From Bacteroidota bacterium (GTDB lineage: Bacteria; Bacteroidota; Bacteroidia; Bacteroidales; Lentimicrobiaceae), in contig JAEZNO010000032.1 of assembly GCA_023441805.1 (NCBI GenBank), forward strand, positions 43,168 through 107,167: DNA of 64,000 nt. The letters are read 5' to 3'. The notes beneath the pieces were generated by a model. The model did not search any database. It was not told where the DNA came from and saw nothing but the letters and a program-made list of their open reading frames with translations. The number at the start of each line of letters is the position of its first letter. Positions within the stretch are counted from its first letter, which is position 1. Below are positions 17,636 through 26,302 of the stretch, one piece after another. A program made the translations under genes and the position numbers.

Positions 17636-19270
17636 ATGGCAAAACAGATTATTTATAATACTGAAGCCCGTGAAGAGCTAAAGAAGGGTGTGGATGCATT
17701 GGCAAATGCAGTAAAAGTAACACTTGGCCCCAAAGGTCGTAATGTTATTATTGATAAAACTTACGGGGCTCCTGTTGTAACAAAGGATGGGGTTACAGTA
17801 GCTAAAGAAGTAGAATTGAAAGATTCGGTTCAGAATATGGGAGCTCAGATGGTAAAAGAAGTTGCTTCAAAAACAGCCGACATTGCCGGTGATGGAACAA
17901 CTACTGCAACAGTTCTGGCTCAAATCATGGTTACTACCGGTATGAAGAACGTAACTGCCGGCGCTAATCCAATGGACCTTAAGAGGGGTATTGATAAAGC
18001 AGTTACTAAAGTAATTGACTCACTGAAAAAGCAGTCGGTTATTATTCAGGAAGGTAGTGAAAAGATCACTCAGGTTGCAACAATTTCAGCTAACAATGAT
18101 TCATTCATTGGTGAGAAAATAGCTGAAGCAATGAATAAGGTGAAGAAAGAGGGTGTGATCACTATTGAGGAAGCCAAAGGTATTGAAACAACTGTTAAGG
18201 TAGTTGAAGGTATGCAGTTTGACAGGGGATATATTTCTCCTTACTTCATCACCGATACAGAGAAGATGGAGGCTGTTTACGAGAATCCTTTCATTCTGAT
18301 ATATGATAAGAAGATATCAACAATGAAGGATTTCTTACCTATTCTGGAGAAAACCGTTCAAACAGGAAGGCCATTGTTGATTATTGCTGAAGACGTTGAT
18401 GGCGAGGCATTAGCAACGTTAGTGGTTAATAAGATTCGTGGTTCATTAAAGATTGTTGCTGTTAAGGCCCCCGGCTTTGGTGACCGCAGAAAAGAAATGC
18501 TTGAAGATATCGCCGTACTTACAGGTGGTACAGTAATATCGGAAGAAAAGGGGTACAAACTGGAGGATACAGATTTGTCCTACCTGGGTCAGGCAGAAAA
18601 GATTACTGTTGATAAGGAAAATACTACTATTGTAAGTGGCCGTGGCACTTCAGAAGCAATCACTGCACGTGTTAATATGATCAAGTCGCAAATTGAGACT
18701 ACTACATCAGACTATGACCGTGAGAAATTACAGGAAAGGTTGGCAAAACTTGCAGGTGGTGTTGCAGTAATTTACGTAGGTGCAGCAAGTGAAGTTGAAA
18801 TGAAAGAAAAGAAAGACCGCTTTGATGATGCACTCCATGCAACCCGTGCTGCTATTGAGGAAGGTATTATCGCAGGTGGTGGTGTTGCTTATATCAGAGC
18901 AATTCCTGAACTTGATGAAATTAATGGTGAAAATGAAGATGAAGAAACCGGTATTGCAATTGTTAAACGTGCTCTCGAAGAACCATTGAGGCAAATTGTA
19001 GCAAACGCCGGTATGGAAGGTTCAGTGATTGTGCAGAAAGTTAAAGAAGGTAAATCTGACTTTGGTTTTAATGCTCGTACTGAAGTATACGAGCCATTGT
19101 TCCAGGCAGGTGTTATTGACCCGACTAAGGTTGCCAGAGTGGCTTTAGAGAATGCTGCTTCAATCGCCGGTATGTTATTAACTACTGAATGTGTTCTTGC
19201 AGATATAAAGGAAGAAAAAGAAACTCCAATGCCTAACCCTGGAATGGGTGGAATGGGTGGAATGTATTAA
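17636..19270 (+). CDS. groEL: Chaperonin GroEL (Hsp60)
   Basis: 544 residues with all standard features: TLGPKGRNVIIDK near residue 30, the ATP-binding motif GDGTTTATVLAQ near 86, the conserved block AAVEEGIIAGGG-like (AIEEGIIAGGGVAYI) near 404 and the flexible Gly-Met-rich tail GMGGMGGMY at the C terminus. It folds proteins in a double-ring chamber with GroES. It follows groES in the same transcript and is closed by a strong terminator. Confidence 0.99.
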   Translation: MAKQIIYNTEAREELKKGVDALANAVKVTLGPKGRNVIIDKTYGAPVVTKDGVTVAKEVELKDSVQNMGAQMVKEVASKTADIAGDGTTTATVLAQIMVTTGMKNVTAGANPMDLKRGIDKAVTKVIDSLKKQSVIIQEGSEKITQVATISANNDSFIGEKIAEAMNKVKKEGVITIEEAKGIETTVKVVEGMQFDRGYISPYFITDTEKMEAVYENPFILIYDKKISTMKDFLPILEKTVQTGRPLLIIAEDVDGEALATLVVNKIRGSLKIVAVKAPGFGDRRKEMLEDIAVLTGGTVISEEKGYKLEDTDLSYLGQAEKITVDKENTTIVSGRGTSEAITARVNMIKSQIETTTSDYDREKLQERLAKLAGGVAVIYVGAASEVEMKEKKDRFDDALHATRAAIEEGIIAGGGVAYIRAIPELDEINGENEDEETGIAIVKRALEEPLRQIVANAGMEGSVIVQKVKEGKSDFGFNARTEVYEPLFQAGVIDPTKVARVALENAASIAGMLLTTECVLADIKEEKETPMPNPGMGGMGGMY

Positions 19271-19289
19271 TTCCTTTAATGTTATAGAA

Positions 19290-19323
19290 AAAGCCGGCTC
19301 GAAAAGATTGAGCCGGCTTTTTT
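19290..19323 (+). terminator. Rho-independent terminator after groEL
   Basis: An 11-bp perfect stem (AAAGCCGGCTC at 19290-19300, GAGCCGGCTTT at 19310-19320), 9-base loop and T-run. Confidence 0.95.
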
Positions 19324-19378
19324 ATTGAACTTTAGCATCATTTTTGTTTAGGTACATGGTTATGCAATCTGAAGTATT

Positions 19379-19386
19379 TATATTTG
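19379..19386 (+). promoter_or_regulatory. Possible -7 element (TATATTTG) upstream of the DUF4468 gene
   Basis: TATATTTG ends 21 bases before the ATG and matches TAnnTTTG. At 20 bases upstream stands ATG in place of the TTG of the -33 box. Confidence 0.4.
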
Positions 19387-19407
19387 TAAATCAATCAATG
19401 TAGTTTT

Positions 19408-19941
19408 ATGAAATATCCTATTCTGTTACTTGTAATCTTAGCTCCGTTTTTTGCTTTATGCCAGGAGAGCGCCATCTTACCAATTGACCCTGACACGAAA
19501 ATGGCCACTTATCAGGAAGTAGTGCAGGAAAAGGGAACTGCTGATGAACTTTATATCAGAGGTATAGCCTGGGTTAATTCATTTTATAAGAATCCTGCTG
19601 ATGTAACTCGTGTTAGAAACCGTGAGAGCGGCATCATTGAGTTAATGCACCGTTTTGAAATATACAATAATGTTGACGGTGTTAAGGTTCAGGCAGGATT
19701 TGTTAATTATAGTCTGAAGATTGAGTTTAAACCGGGTAGATATCGTTATACCATTAATGATATTAATTGGAGGCAAGCAACCAAGTATCCTATTGAAAGA
19801 TGGTTAAATAAGGATGATCCTTATTATTCACCACTATATGATAGTTACATTCAGCAAGTAGATGTAGCAATAAATGAGGTTATTGCAAGCTTAAAAAAAG
19901 GAATGCATCCTGAAGAAGTGAAGCCTGAAGAAAAATGGTAA
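19408..19941 (+). CDS. DUF4468 domain-containing exported protein
   Basis: 177 residues with a signal peptide (MKYPILLLVILAPFFALC, ending before QES). The mature part has the DUF4468 pattern: YQEVVQEKGTADELYIRGIAWV, an alternating beta region and KIEFKPGRYRYTINDI. DUF4468 is a Bacteroidota domain with a TBP-like fold and no assigned role. It is a single gene between the groEL terminator and a convergent nucleotidase gene. Confidence 0.85.
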   Translation: MKYPILLLVILAPFFALCQESAILPIDPDTKMATYQEVVQEKGTADELYIRGIAWVNSFYKNPADVTRVRNRESGIIELMHRFEIYNNVDGVKVQAGFVNYSLKIEFKPGRYRYTINDINWRQATKYPIERWLNKDDPYYSPLYDSYIQQVDVAINEVIASLKKGMHPEEVKPEEKW

Positions 19942-20007
19942 CAGGTTAAAGCCTGCTCATTCATATCTCTCACATCAGTAAAATTCGGCTACTTTCAATC
20001 AGATTGC

Positions 20008-21468
20008 TTATTGCAGTGCTTTTACTGTTTTGAAAGCTCGTTTCTGACCTGAATAGTTGACCTCTTTCTTAATTGTAAGGAAGTCAATCAGAGTCTGAGC
20101 GGTTGTCTTAAACAAAGATCTTCCCTGATCCTTATGATCAAATTTATAGCTACTTGCGATGTAACTATTAACGGCTACTCTATAGTGCTTTTTGTTCTTA
20201 AGGCTCTTTCCTTTAGATGTTTCCATAATTACATCCATAGCAACGCCATCTTCATCGGTAATAATGGTGTATTTCATACCGGCAACTTGTAAGTCAATGC
20301 TATTGTCAGAATCCTTATATGCATTTATGATGAGGCTTTTTATTTCGTCAGACCTCATCTTGAACAGAATTACTTCATTGCCAAAGGGATCAAGTTTATA
20401 TACATCTTTTAAAGTGATAGGCCCCTTTTTTAAGTAATCAATTCTAATTCCACCATTATTTTGAAAGGCAAAGTCAATATTTTTTAGAGAAAGAATAGCA
20501 TCAGTCATCAATGATCCCAGCTCATCTTTATCTAAGATATCTGATAGGGCATATCCAATTTCCCTGTTTAATTCTTTGTTATCGTTGTATTGTTTAATTT
20601 TCTCAGCAATGGCTTCGTCCTGCTTATCAAATGAACTGACATTTAGCATTTCGGGTGTGATTATAACAACCTTACCATCTACCAGAAGGATAGTTGCCAT
20701 ACTCAAACTTTTTACACCGGAACCTGCTTGCATGATTGTGACATCATTTTCTATAAATGCCGGTTTAGTGAGAGTGTGAGTATGCCCGCCCATAATAAGG
20801 TCAATTTGAGGAACGAGCTTTGCTAATTGCTGATCAGCTTCAAACCCAAGATGGGTAAGGGCAATAAAAATGTTACAGCTATCACGTAGCGATTTGTACT
20901 TTTCAATTGACTGTATTCCGTCAGTAAATGAAATATTCTGCAAATTATTAGGATGCGAATCAGGAAGTCCGTTACTGCCAAGTTGAATAGCACCGATAAC
21001 AGCGATTTTGATGCCATCGCTCAGGGTGAATATTTTATAAGGACTAATTTTCAACTTGCCGGTATTATCAGTTACATTCGCACTCAAGTATGGGAATTTT
21101 GCCTGCATCATTCTCTTTAACAGGATTTCTTGTCCATAATCAAATTCATGATTACCTAACGTGGCTGCATTAAAACCAACCTCATTCATTAGATCAATAA
21201 TCGGGTATCCTTTATCAGGATACATGTCTACAACCGGATTGCCTGTAAAATTGTCACCGGCAGCAAATAGCAGCACGTGTTTATTCTCCTTACGTATTTT
21301 ATCAACCAGAGCCTTCAGCTTATCATAGTTGTCTATTTTAGCATGTTGATCATTCAGTGAAAGAATGACAATCTTGGTAGTATCTGGATTGATATTGGCA
21401 GCAGCCTGAAACGGGAATACCAGACCTAATAGTATCAGGCTCAATAGAAAATTAATCTTTGTTTTCAT
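20008..21468 (-). CDS. Secreted UshA-like 5'-nucleotidase / metallophosphoesterase
   Basis: 486 residues with a signal peptide (residues 1-24). The N-terminal calcineurin-like domain carries the metal-binding motifs LNDQHA (near 37), GDNFTG (near 71), GNHEFDYG (near 106) and GGHTHT (near 227). The C-terminal 5'-nucleotidase domain (about 300-470) has the nucleotide-site motif NNGGIR (usual form NGGGIR) and DPFGNEV. The family hydrolyses nucleotides or nucleotide sugars in the periplasm for phosphate and nucleoside recovery. Its ATG overlaps the stop of the upstream small gene by four bases (ATGA), so translation is coupled. Exact substrate is not readable from sequence. Confidence 0.9.
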   Translation of the reverse strand: MKTKINFLLSLILLGLVFPFQAAANINPDTTKIVILSLNDQHAKIDNYDKLKALVDKIRKENKHVLLFAAGDNFTGNPVVDMYPDKGYPIIDLMNEVGFNAATLGNHEFDYGQEILLKRMMQAKFPYLSANVTDNTGKLKISPYKIFTLSDGIKIAVIGAIQLGSNGLPDSHPNNLQNISFTDGIQSIEKYKSLRDSCNIFIALTHLGFEADQQLAKLVPQIDLIMGGHTHTLTKPAFIENDVTIMQAGSGVKSLSMATILLVDGKVVIITPEMLNVSSFDKQDEAIAEKIKQYNDNKELNREIGYALSDILDKDELGSLMTDAILSLKNIDFAFQNNGGIRIDYLKKGPITLKDVYKLDPFGNEVILFKMRSDEIKSLIINAYKDSDNSIDLQVAGMKYTIITDEDGVAMDVIMETSKGKSLKNKKHYRVAVNSYIASSYKFDHKDQGRSLFKTTAQTLIDFLTIKKEVNYSGQKRAFKTVKALQ

Positions 21469-21668
21469 GCAATTTCTGAATCAATTATAAGTTGTGCATT
21501 TAGTGATAACCTTCCGTTATCAGATAATCTATGTCCATATTGATCAGTGACTTCAGTAACTACATGATCTTTTAGGAGGACATTAGAGTTTAGATACAGG
21601 TTAATAGCATCAATTACTCTAGCTCCTTCAAAAATTTCGTACTTCTCGTTATTGATGATAATAGTCAT
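21465..21668 (-). CDS. Small conserved protein coupled to the nucleotidase, possibly beta-grasp fold
   Basis: 67 residues from the chosen ATG at 21668. The opening MTIIINNEKYEIFEGARVID followed by a helix (AINLYLNS) and the end VTDQYGHRLSDNGRLSLNAQ with LII suggest two strands, a helix and further strands, as in ThiS/MoaD/SLBB-like small domains. It has no C-terminal Gly-Gly and no cysteines, so it is neither a classical sulfur carrier nor a ferredoxin. An upstream frame extension to 21719 exists, but a strong promoter lies inside it, so the shorter start is right. The stop overlaps the nucleotidase ATG. Function unknown; fold is inference from the residue pattern. Confidence 0.72.
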   Translation of the reverse strand: MTIIINNEKYEIFEGARVIDAINLYLNSNVLLKDHVVTEVTDQYGHRLSDNGRLSLNAQLIIDSEIA

Positions 21669-21688
21669 TAATCTAAGAATTAGCAGTG

Positions 21689-21719
21689 CAAAGGTAAGGC
21701 TCATTGAGAAAATAGACAA
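21689..21719 (-). promoter_or_regulatory. Bacteroidota-type promoter for the small gene-nucleotidase pair
   Basis: Reading the minus strand: TTG (21719-21717), exactly 20 bases, then TACCTTTG (21696-21689) followed by CA. This is the full -33/-7 pattern of the phylum's primary sigma factor. It sits about 20 bases before the ATG at 21668 and shows that the longer upstream reading of that gene is not translated. Confidence 0.7.
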
Positions 21720-21827
21720 TCAATAAATGGAAAAAGGAATGACCTGTTGTTGAATAATATATGTGGTGGTAAGCAGCACTAATAGCAATGAATTATTATT
21801 TAATCAGCCTCATTGGATCGAATTTTA

Positions 21828-21835
21828 TAATTTTG
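21828..21835 (+). promoter_or_regulatory. Possible -7 element (TAATTTTG) for the mevalonate operon
   Basis: TAATTTTG lies 33-41 bases before the HMG-CoA reductase ATG. No -33 TTG is seen at 19-22 bases; a TTG lies closer, at 12 bases. Confidence 0.4.
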
Positions 21836-21868
21836 TATCATAATATGACAGTGTAAGTCTTTTAACTG

Positions 21869-23197
21869 ATGATACAGCGAAGCGTAATAAAGGGATTTTC
21901 CAAGTTCTCGAAGGAGCAAAAAATTGATATCATTGCCTCTTTCCTTACTTCATCGGATGAAGTAAAATTACTTATCAAATCATTTTGGCATAATGATCCA
22001 ATTATTCAGGGCATATTTGATGAGTTCAGTGAAAATACTCTTACAAATTACTTTATGCCATATGGTATAGCCCCTAATGTTTGTATAAATGGGGAAATGT
22101 ATATGGTGCCGATGGTTATTGAAGAAAGCTCAGTTATAGCCGCAGCATCCAAGAGTGCAAAGTTCTGGGCTGTTAATGGCGGGTTTCATAGTGAGGTGAT
22201 TTCAACGACGAAGGTTGGGCAGGTGCACTTTATTTGGAGTGGTGAGATTAGTAAATTAATTGAGAATTTCTCCATTCTTAAGCAAATAATGCTTGAGCGT
22301 TCATCATCCATAACTGCTAATATGGAGCGTAGAGGTGGAGGAGTTCTCTCAATGGAAATTGTTGATCGTTCAGCAGATCTGGAAAATTATTATCAGTTGG
22401 AAGTTAAGTTTGAGACAGTTGATTCAATGGGAGCTAATTTTATTAATAGCTGCCTGGAAGAATATGCCACTGCTTTGCGAACTTTCGTTAATGAGAGTGG
22501 ATTGTTCAAAGAGACTGATCTCAAGATTATCATGGCAATTTTATCGAATTATACACCAGAGTGCCTCGTGAAAACCTGGATTGAGACTGATATTAAAGCA
22601 TTTGATAAGATTGATGAAAATCTGACAGGTGAGGAGTTTGTTTGGAAATTCCAAAAAGCTGTAGAGATTGCGAAAGTAGACAGGTATAGAGCTACCACAC
22701 ACAATAAGGGTGTCTTTAATGGTATAGATGCCGTTGTACTAGCAACAGGAAATGATTTCAGGGCAGTTGAAGCATGTGGTCATGCATATGCATCACGTTC
22801 AGGAAAATACAGGAGTTTGACTGATATAGATGTTTCAAATGGTCGGTTCTATTACTCACTCGAGCTACCTTTGGCTATAGGTACTGTAGGTGGATTAACA
22901 TCTTTGCATCCAATGGCTAAATTGTCGTTGGCTATTTTAGGAAATCCATCGGCAAAGGAGTTAATGCAGATAGCCTCAGCAATTGGACTAGCCAATAATT
23001 TTGGTGCGTTGAAGTCATTGACTACTAAAGGCATTCAAATTGGACACATGAAGATGCATTTATTGAACATTTTAAATTTCTTCAATGCTGATGAATCAGA
23101 GAAGCTGGCTGCTATTGAATATTTCAAGAGTCGTAAGATCTCCTATAGTGCAGTTCAGCAGTATATAGAATCTCTCCGAAATCTTCCAAATGAATAG
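21869..23197 (+). CDS. Hydroxymethylglutaryl-CoA reductase, class II type
   Basis: 442 residues of the class II (Pseudomonas mevalonii-type) family. Visible signatures: GFSKFSKEQKI near the start, the block MPYGIAPNVCINGEMYMVP and VIEESSVIAAASKSAKFW (catalytic Glu in EES), the cofactor motif DSMGANFINSCLE, NKGVFNGIDAVVLATGNDFRAVEA with the catalytic Lys and Asp, and GIQIGHMKMH with the catalytic His near 393. It interconverts HMG-CoA and mevalonate. Class II enzymes include both degradative and biosynthetic forms; the three downstream genes make a biosynthetic role clear. The stop lies just before the start of the next kinase. Confidence 0.93.
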   Translation: MIQRSVIKGFSKFSKEQKIDIIASFLTSSDEVKLLIKSFWHNDPIIQGIFDEFSENTLTNYFMPYGIAPNVCINGEMYMVPMVIEESSVIAAASKSAKFWAVNGGFHSEVISTTKVGQVHFIWSGEISKLIENFSILKQIMLERSSSITANMERRGGGVLSMEIVDRSADLENYYQLEVKFETVDSMGANFINSCLEEYATALRTFVNESGLFKETDLKIIMAILSNYTPECLVKTWIETDIKAFDKIDENLTGEEFVWKFQKAVEIAKVDRYRATTHNKGVFNGIDAVVLATGNDFRAVEACGHAYASRSGKYRSLTDIDVSNGRFYYSLELPLAIGTVGGLTSLHPMAKLSLAILGNPSAKELMQIASAIGLANNFGALKSLTTKGIQIGHMKMHLLNILNFFNADESEKLAAIEYFKSRKISYSAVQQYIESLRNLPNE

Positions 23198-23198
23198 T

Positions 23199-24149
23199 AT
23201 GGAGAAATTCCGTTACCTTGCTAATGGTAAACTCCTGATTTCCGGTGAATATCTAGTGATGGATGGAGCAGCAGCATTAGCATGTCCTCTAACCTTTAAT
23301 CAGGTGATGGATATTACTCTTACTAATGATAAGCGGATTTACTGGATAGCATCGGATACCGAAGGGAAGTGGTTTAATGCTGTGTTTTCGTTAGATAAGT
23401 TTAACATTGAACGATCATCAGATCATGAACTTGCAGTAAGATTACAAAGATTGTTACTTACTGCATCCGGAATTAATCCATTTCCTTTTCAAGGAGCTTC
23501 AATCTCAACTAATCTGAACTTCAACCGATTTATGGGCTTGGGCAGTAGTTCAACTTTAATTTCATTAGTAGCTGAACTCTTTGGAGTTAATAAATACAAG
23601 CTCCATTGCTTGGTATCAGAAGGATCCGGGTATGACATCGCATGCACTGATTTCAATCATCCCATCATTTATCAGAAGATTTCTCCCACCGAATTTCTAA
23701 TTAAGCCAATTAATTATTGTCCCCCGTTTGCCGACTATATTTATTTTGTTTGGTCAGGATCCAAACAAAACACAAACGACGAAATAGTTAAGTATAGAAA
23801 TAGGAGTGGGAGAGGGCCAAATATCGTTGATAAGATAACTGAGATTACCTTCAAAATATCAGAAGTCAAAGAATTGAGTAACTTTGTTCGTCTAATTGAG
23901 TTGCATGAGGATTTGATTTCATCAGTTATAAATAGAATGCCAATAAAGAAAGAAAGATTTAGTGGATTTAAAGGATGCGTTAAATCACTTGGAGCATGGG
24001 GAGGTGATTTTTTAATGGCTGCAACTGATGAGGATTTTAACTATGTAAAGGAATACTTTGGAGATAAAGGTTGTAGCACAGTGTATCGCTTTAATGATAT
24101 CGTTTTAAATGATAAGGTCATTCAGAATGACACTCACATCAGATCATAG
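23199..24149 (+). CDS. GYDIA family GHMP kinase (probable phosphomevalonate kinase)
   Basis: 316 residues. GHMP kinase features: N-terminal ANGKLLISGEYLVMDGA, the ATP loop FMGLGSSSTLIS near residue 112, and the signature GYDIACTDFNHP near 145 that names this Bacteroidota family; C-terminal AWGGDFLMAA replaces the usual GSGGGG loop. In this operon mevalonate kinase and the decarboxylase are present but no recognised phosphomevalonate kinase, so this protein probably supplies that step. An ATG at 23190 would add three residues and overlap the reductase stop; I use 23199 because homologues open MEKF-like. It overlaps the next gene. Confidence 0.85.
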   Translation: MEKFRYLANGKLLISGEYLVMDGAAALACPLTFNQVMDITLTNDKRIYWIASDTEGKWFNAVFSLDKFNIERSSDHELAVRLQRLLLTASGINPFPFQGASISTNLNFNRFMGLGSSSTLISLVAELFGVNKYKLHCLVSEGSGYDIACTDFNHPIIYQKISPTEFLIKPINYCPPFADYIYFVWSGSKQNTNDEIVKYRNRSGRGPNIVDKITEITFKISEVKELSNFVRLIELHEDLISSVINRMPIKKERFSGFKGCVKSLGAWGGDFLMAATDEDFNYVKEYFGDKGCSTVYRFNDIVLNDKVIQNDTHIRS

Positions 24150-25209
24150 GGACAGACTTTCACAGGGAATAATGTCCTGTTGGCAAAGCCCTGCTAATAT
24201 TGCTCTGGTTAAGTACTGGGGCAAAAAGGGGCATCAAATTCCGGCAAATCCTTCCTTGAGTTTTTCATTGAATGAAGCTTACACAATTACTCGTGTAAAT
24301 GCATCGCTCAATGAGGCGGGTGAAGGCCCTGTGGTAACTTTCAGATTTGAAGGTGAAGAAAATCCTCTGTTCGCAACCAAAATTGAAGCATTCCTAAAGG
24401 ATTTACTTCCTCATCTTGAATACCTTTCATGGGTAAATCTCGTTATTGAGAGCGGAAATAACTTTCCTCATTCTGCCGGTATTGCATCTTCAGCATCTGC
24501 CATGAGTGCATTGGCATTATGTTTGGTATGTATTGAGCAAAAGCTTTGGGATATTCAATTAGAAGATGCAGAATTTAAGAAGAAAGCTTCATATATAGCA
24601 AGGCTAGGCTCAGGCAGTGCTTGCAGATCAGTTTATGGAGGTTATTCTATTTGGGGAGAGCATAGCGACTTTTGGGGATCTTCTGATAATTTTGCTGTCC
24701 CTATTGACTTTCCTGTGGGTAAGTTATTTGAAAGCATTAGAGATAGTATTTTGCTTGTAGATACATCACCTAAACAAATTTCAAGCAGGGCAGGGCAATC
24801 GATGATGAAGGGCCATCCTTTTGCCCAAGCACGATATAAGCAAGCAATTGATAATATATCGCAATTGAAGAAAAGCCTGCTTGATAACGATTGGGAATTA
24901 TTTACAAGGATTACTGAAAATGAAGCCTTAACTCTCCATGCAATGATGATGACCTCTTCGCCGGGTTATTTGTTATTACATGGCAATACAATAAATATTG
25001 TTCATCGGATTCAGGAAATTCGTAAACGAACCCATATGAAAATATGTTATACTATTGATGCAGGACCTAATATACATTTATTGTACCCTGCAGAAGAGTT
25101 TGGTAAGATTGAGCCGGTACTTGAAGAGTTAAGGGATTTCTGCAATGATGGAAGACTAATAAATGATATGATAGGCTTAGGGCCGCAAAACAAGAACTGC
25201 AACCATTAA
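24109..25209 (+). CDS. mvaD: Diphosphomevalonate decarboxylase
   Basis: 366 residues. Signatures: SPANIALVKYWGKKG near residue 27 (family form SPSNIALIKYWGK), NPSLSFSLNEA, the ATP-binding loop HSAGIASSASAMSALAL near 121, ARLGSGSACRSVYGGY near 164 and IDAGPNIHLLYP near 317. It performs the ATP-dependent decarboxylation of mevalonate diphosphate to isopentenyl diphosphate. The start overlaps the GYDIA kinase by 41 bases; ATG at 24127 is an alternative. It shares one base with the next gene (TAATG). Confidence 0.93.
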   Translation: MIRSFRMTLTSDHRDRLSQGIMSCWQSPANIALVKYWGKKGHQIPANPSLSFSLNEAYTITRVNASLNEAGEGPVVTFRFEGEENPLFATKIEAFLKDLLPHLEYLSWVNLVIESGNNFPHSAGIASSASAMSALALCLVCIEQKLWDIQLEDAEFKKKASYIARLGSGSACRSVYGGYSIWGEHSDFWGSSDNFAVPIDFPVGKLFESIRDSILLVDTSPKQISSRAGQSMMKGHPFAQARYKQAIDNISQLKKSLLDNDWELFTRITENEALTLHAMMMTSSPGYLLLHGNTINIVHRIQEIRKRTHMKICYTIDAGPNIHLLYPAEEFGKIEPVLEELRDFCNDGRLINDMIGLGPQNKNCNH

Positions 25210-26183
25210 TGAAAAAGCGATCGGGCATATTTTATGCTAAAATACTTTTATTTGGCGAGTACAGTATCCTTTGTGATTCAATGGGATTAACTATACCATA
25301 TACGCATTTTAGAGGGGAATTAAGTTTCATTAACGAAGATAAATACACTGATCTGGATTTTGCCACCAGCTCAAATAAGCTGCTTCGAGAATACGCACTA
25401 TACATTCGTGATCTCAAGAACAGGGGTGTACTAAAGTGCGATTTTAATATTGAGGCTTACGAAGCAGATCTTGAGAAGAGTCTGTATTTTGAATCTACAA
25501 TCCCACAGGGATATGGAGTAGGAAGCTCAGGCGCACTTGTCGCTGCACTCTACGAGCGATATGTTAAAAATGCCATTCCCCGCGACAGCAAACCACCAAA
25601 GGAAGATATGCTGAAGTTGAAGGAACAACTTGCACAGCTGGAGTCATATTTCCATGGCACCAGCTCAGGAATGGACCCACTAAATTGCTACCTCAAACAC
25701 CCTCTGCTTATTGAGAGCAGAAAGGATATCAGCATGGTTGGAATCCCCCGAAATAAGCATGATCATAAAGGAGCTATCTTCCTTATTAATACAGGAAATC
25801 CGGGGAAAACAAGTGGACTCGTAAATACTTTCCTTGAAAAATGTCGTCGTGATGATTATATGTCAAGGGTAAGGGAAGAGATGATTCCTTTGAATGATCT
25901 TTGTATAAAGAGTTTGATTAAAGGTGAAACAAAGCGGTTCTTTAACACTCTGTTTTCTCTATCAGCCTTTCTGTATGAGAACCTTGAACCTATGATCCCT
26001 GAGGCTTTTAGAAAAGTATGGCAACATGGACTGGAATCTCAATCCTATTATTTGAAGCTTTGCGGTTCAGGTGGAGGCGGATTTCTACTAGGCTTTACTC
26101 AGGATTTTGAAAAGGCAAAAAGTGATCTTAGAAAACTTGATATAGATATAATTCCCGTTTACCGTAATTTCTCTCATCGTTAA
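25209..26183 (+). CDS. mvk: Mevalonate kinase (GHMP kinase)
   Basis: 324 residues. N-terminal AKILLFGEYSILCDSMGL, the ATP loop PQGYGVGSSGALVAALY near residue 100, ESYFHGTSSGMDPLNCY near 144 (the Asp/Ser motif of mevalonate kinases) and the C-terminal glycine loop KLCGSGGGGFLLGFT near 290. It phosphorylates mevalonate, the first kinase step. It is the last gene in the operon, starting at the stop of mvaD with a one-base overlap that implies coupled translation. HMG-CoA synthase and IPP isomerase are not in the window. Confidence 0.88.
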   Translation: MKKRSGIFYAKILLFGEYSILCDSMGLTIPYTHFRGELSFINEDKYTDLDFATSSNKLLREYALYIRDLKNRGVLKCDFNIEAYEADLEKSLYFESTIPQGYGVGSSGALVAALYERYVKNAIPRDSKPPKEDMLKLKEQLAQLESYFHGTSSGMDPLNCYLKHPLLIESRKDISMVGIPRNKHDHKGAIFLINTGNPGKTSGLVNTFLEKCRRDDYMSRVREEMIPLNDLCIKSLIKGETKRFFNTLFSLSAFLYENLEPMIPEAFRKVWQHGLESQSYYLKLCGSGGGGFLLGFTQDFEKAKSDLRKLDIDIIPVYRNFSHR

Positions 26184-26302
26184 ACATAGGTACCCAAATA
26201 GCATTTTCTACATAAATTTGTGAGAACAATATTTTATGTATTTGGTTTAAAATACTATGCATGAGTACTTTCATCTCTCTTTGATTTCTTTTAAATTAGC
26301 AC

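Noticed and set aside
18728..18994. Long ORF antisense to groEL
   Set aside because: Shadow of groEL in the opposite strand; composition rich in Cys/Asn/Phe and no start signal.
21669..21719. Longer N terminus of the small nucleotidase-coupled gene (start at 21719)
   Set aside because: That start codon is the TTG of the -33 promoter box and the -7 box lies inside the extension.
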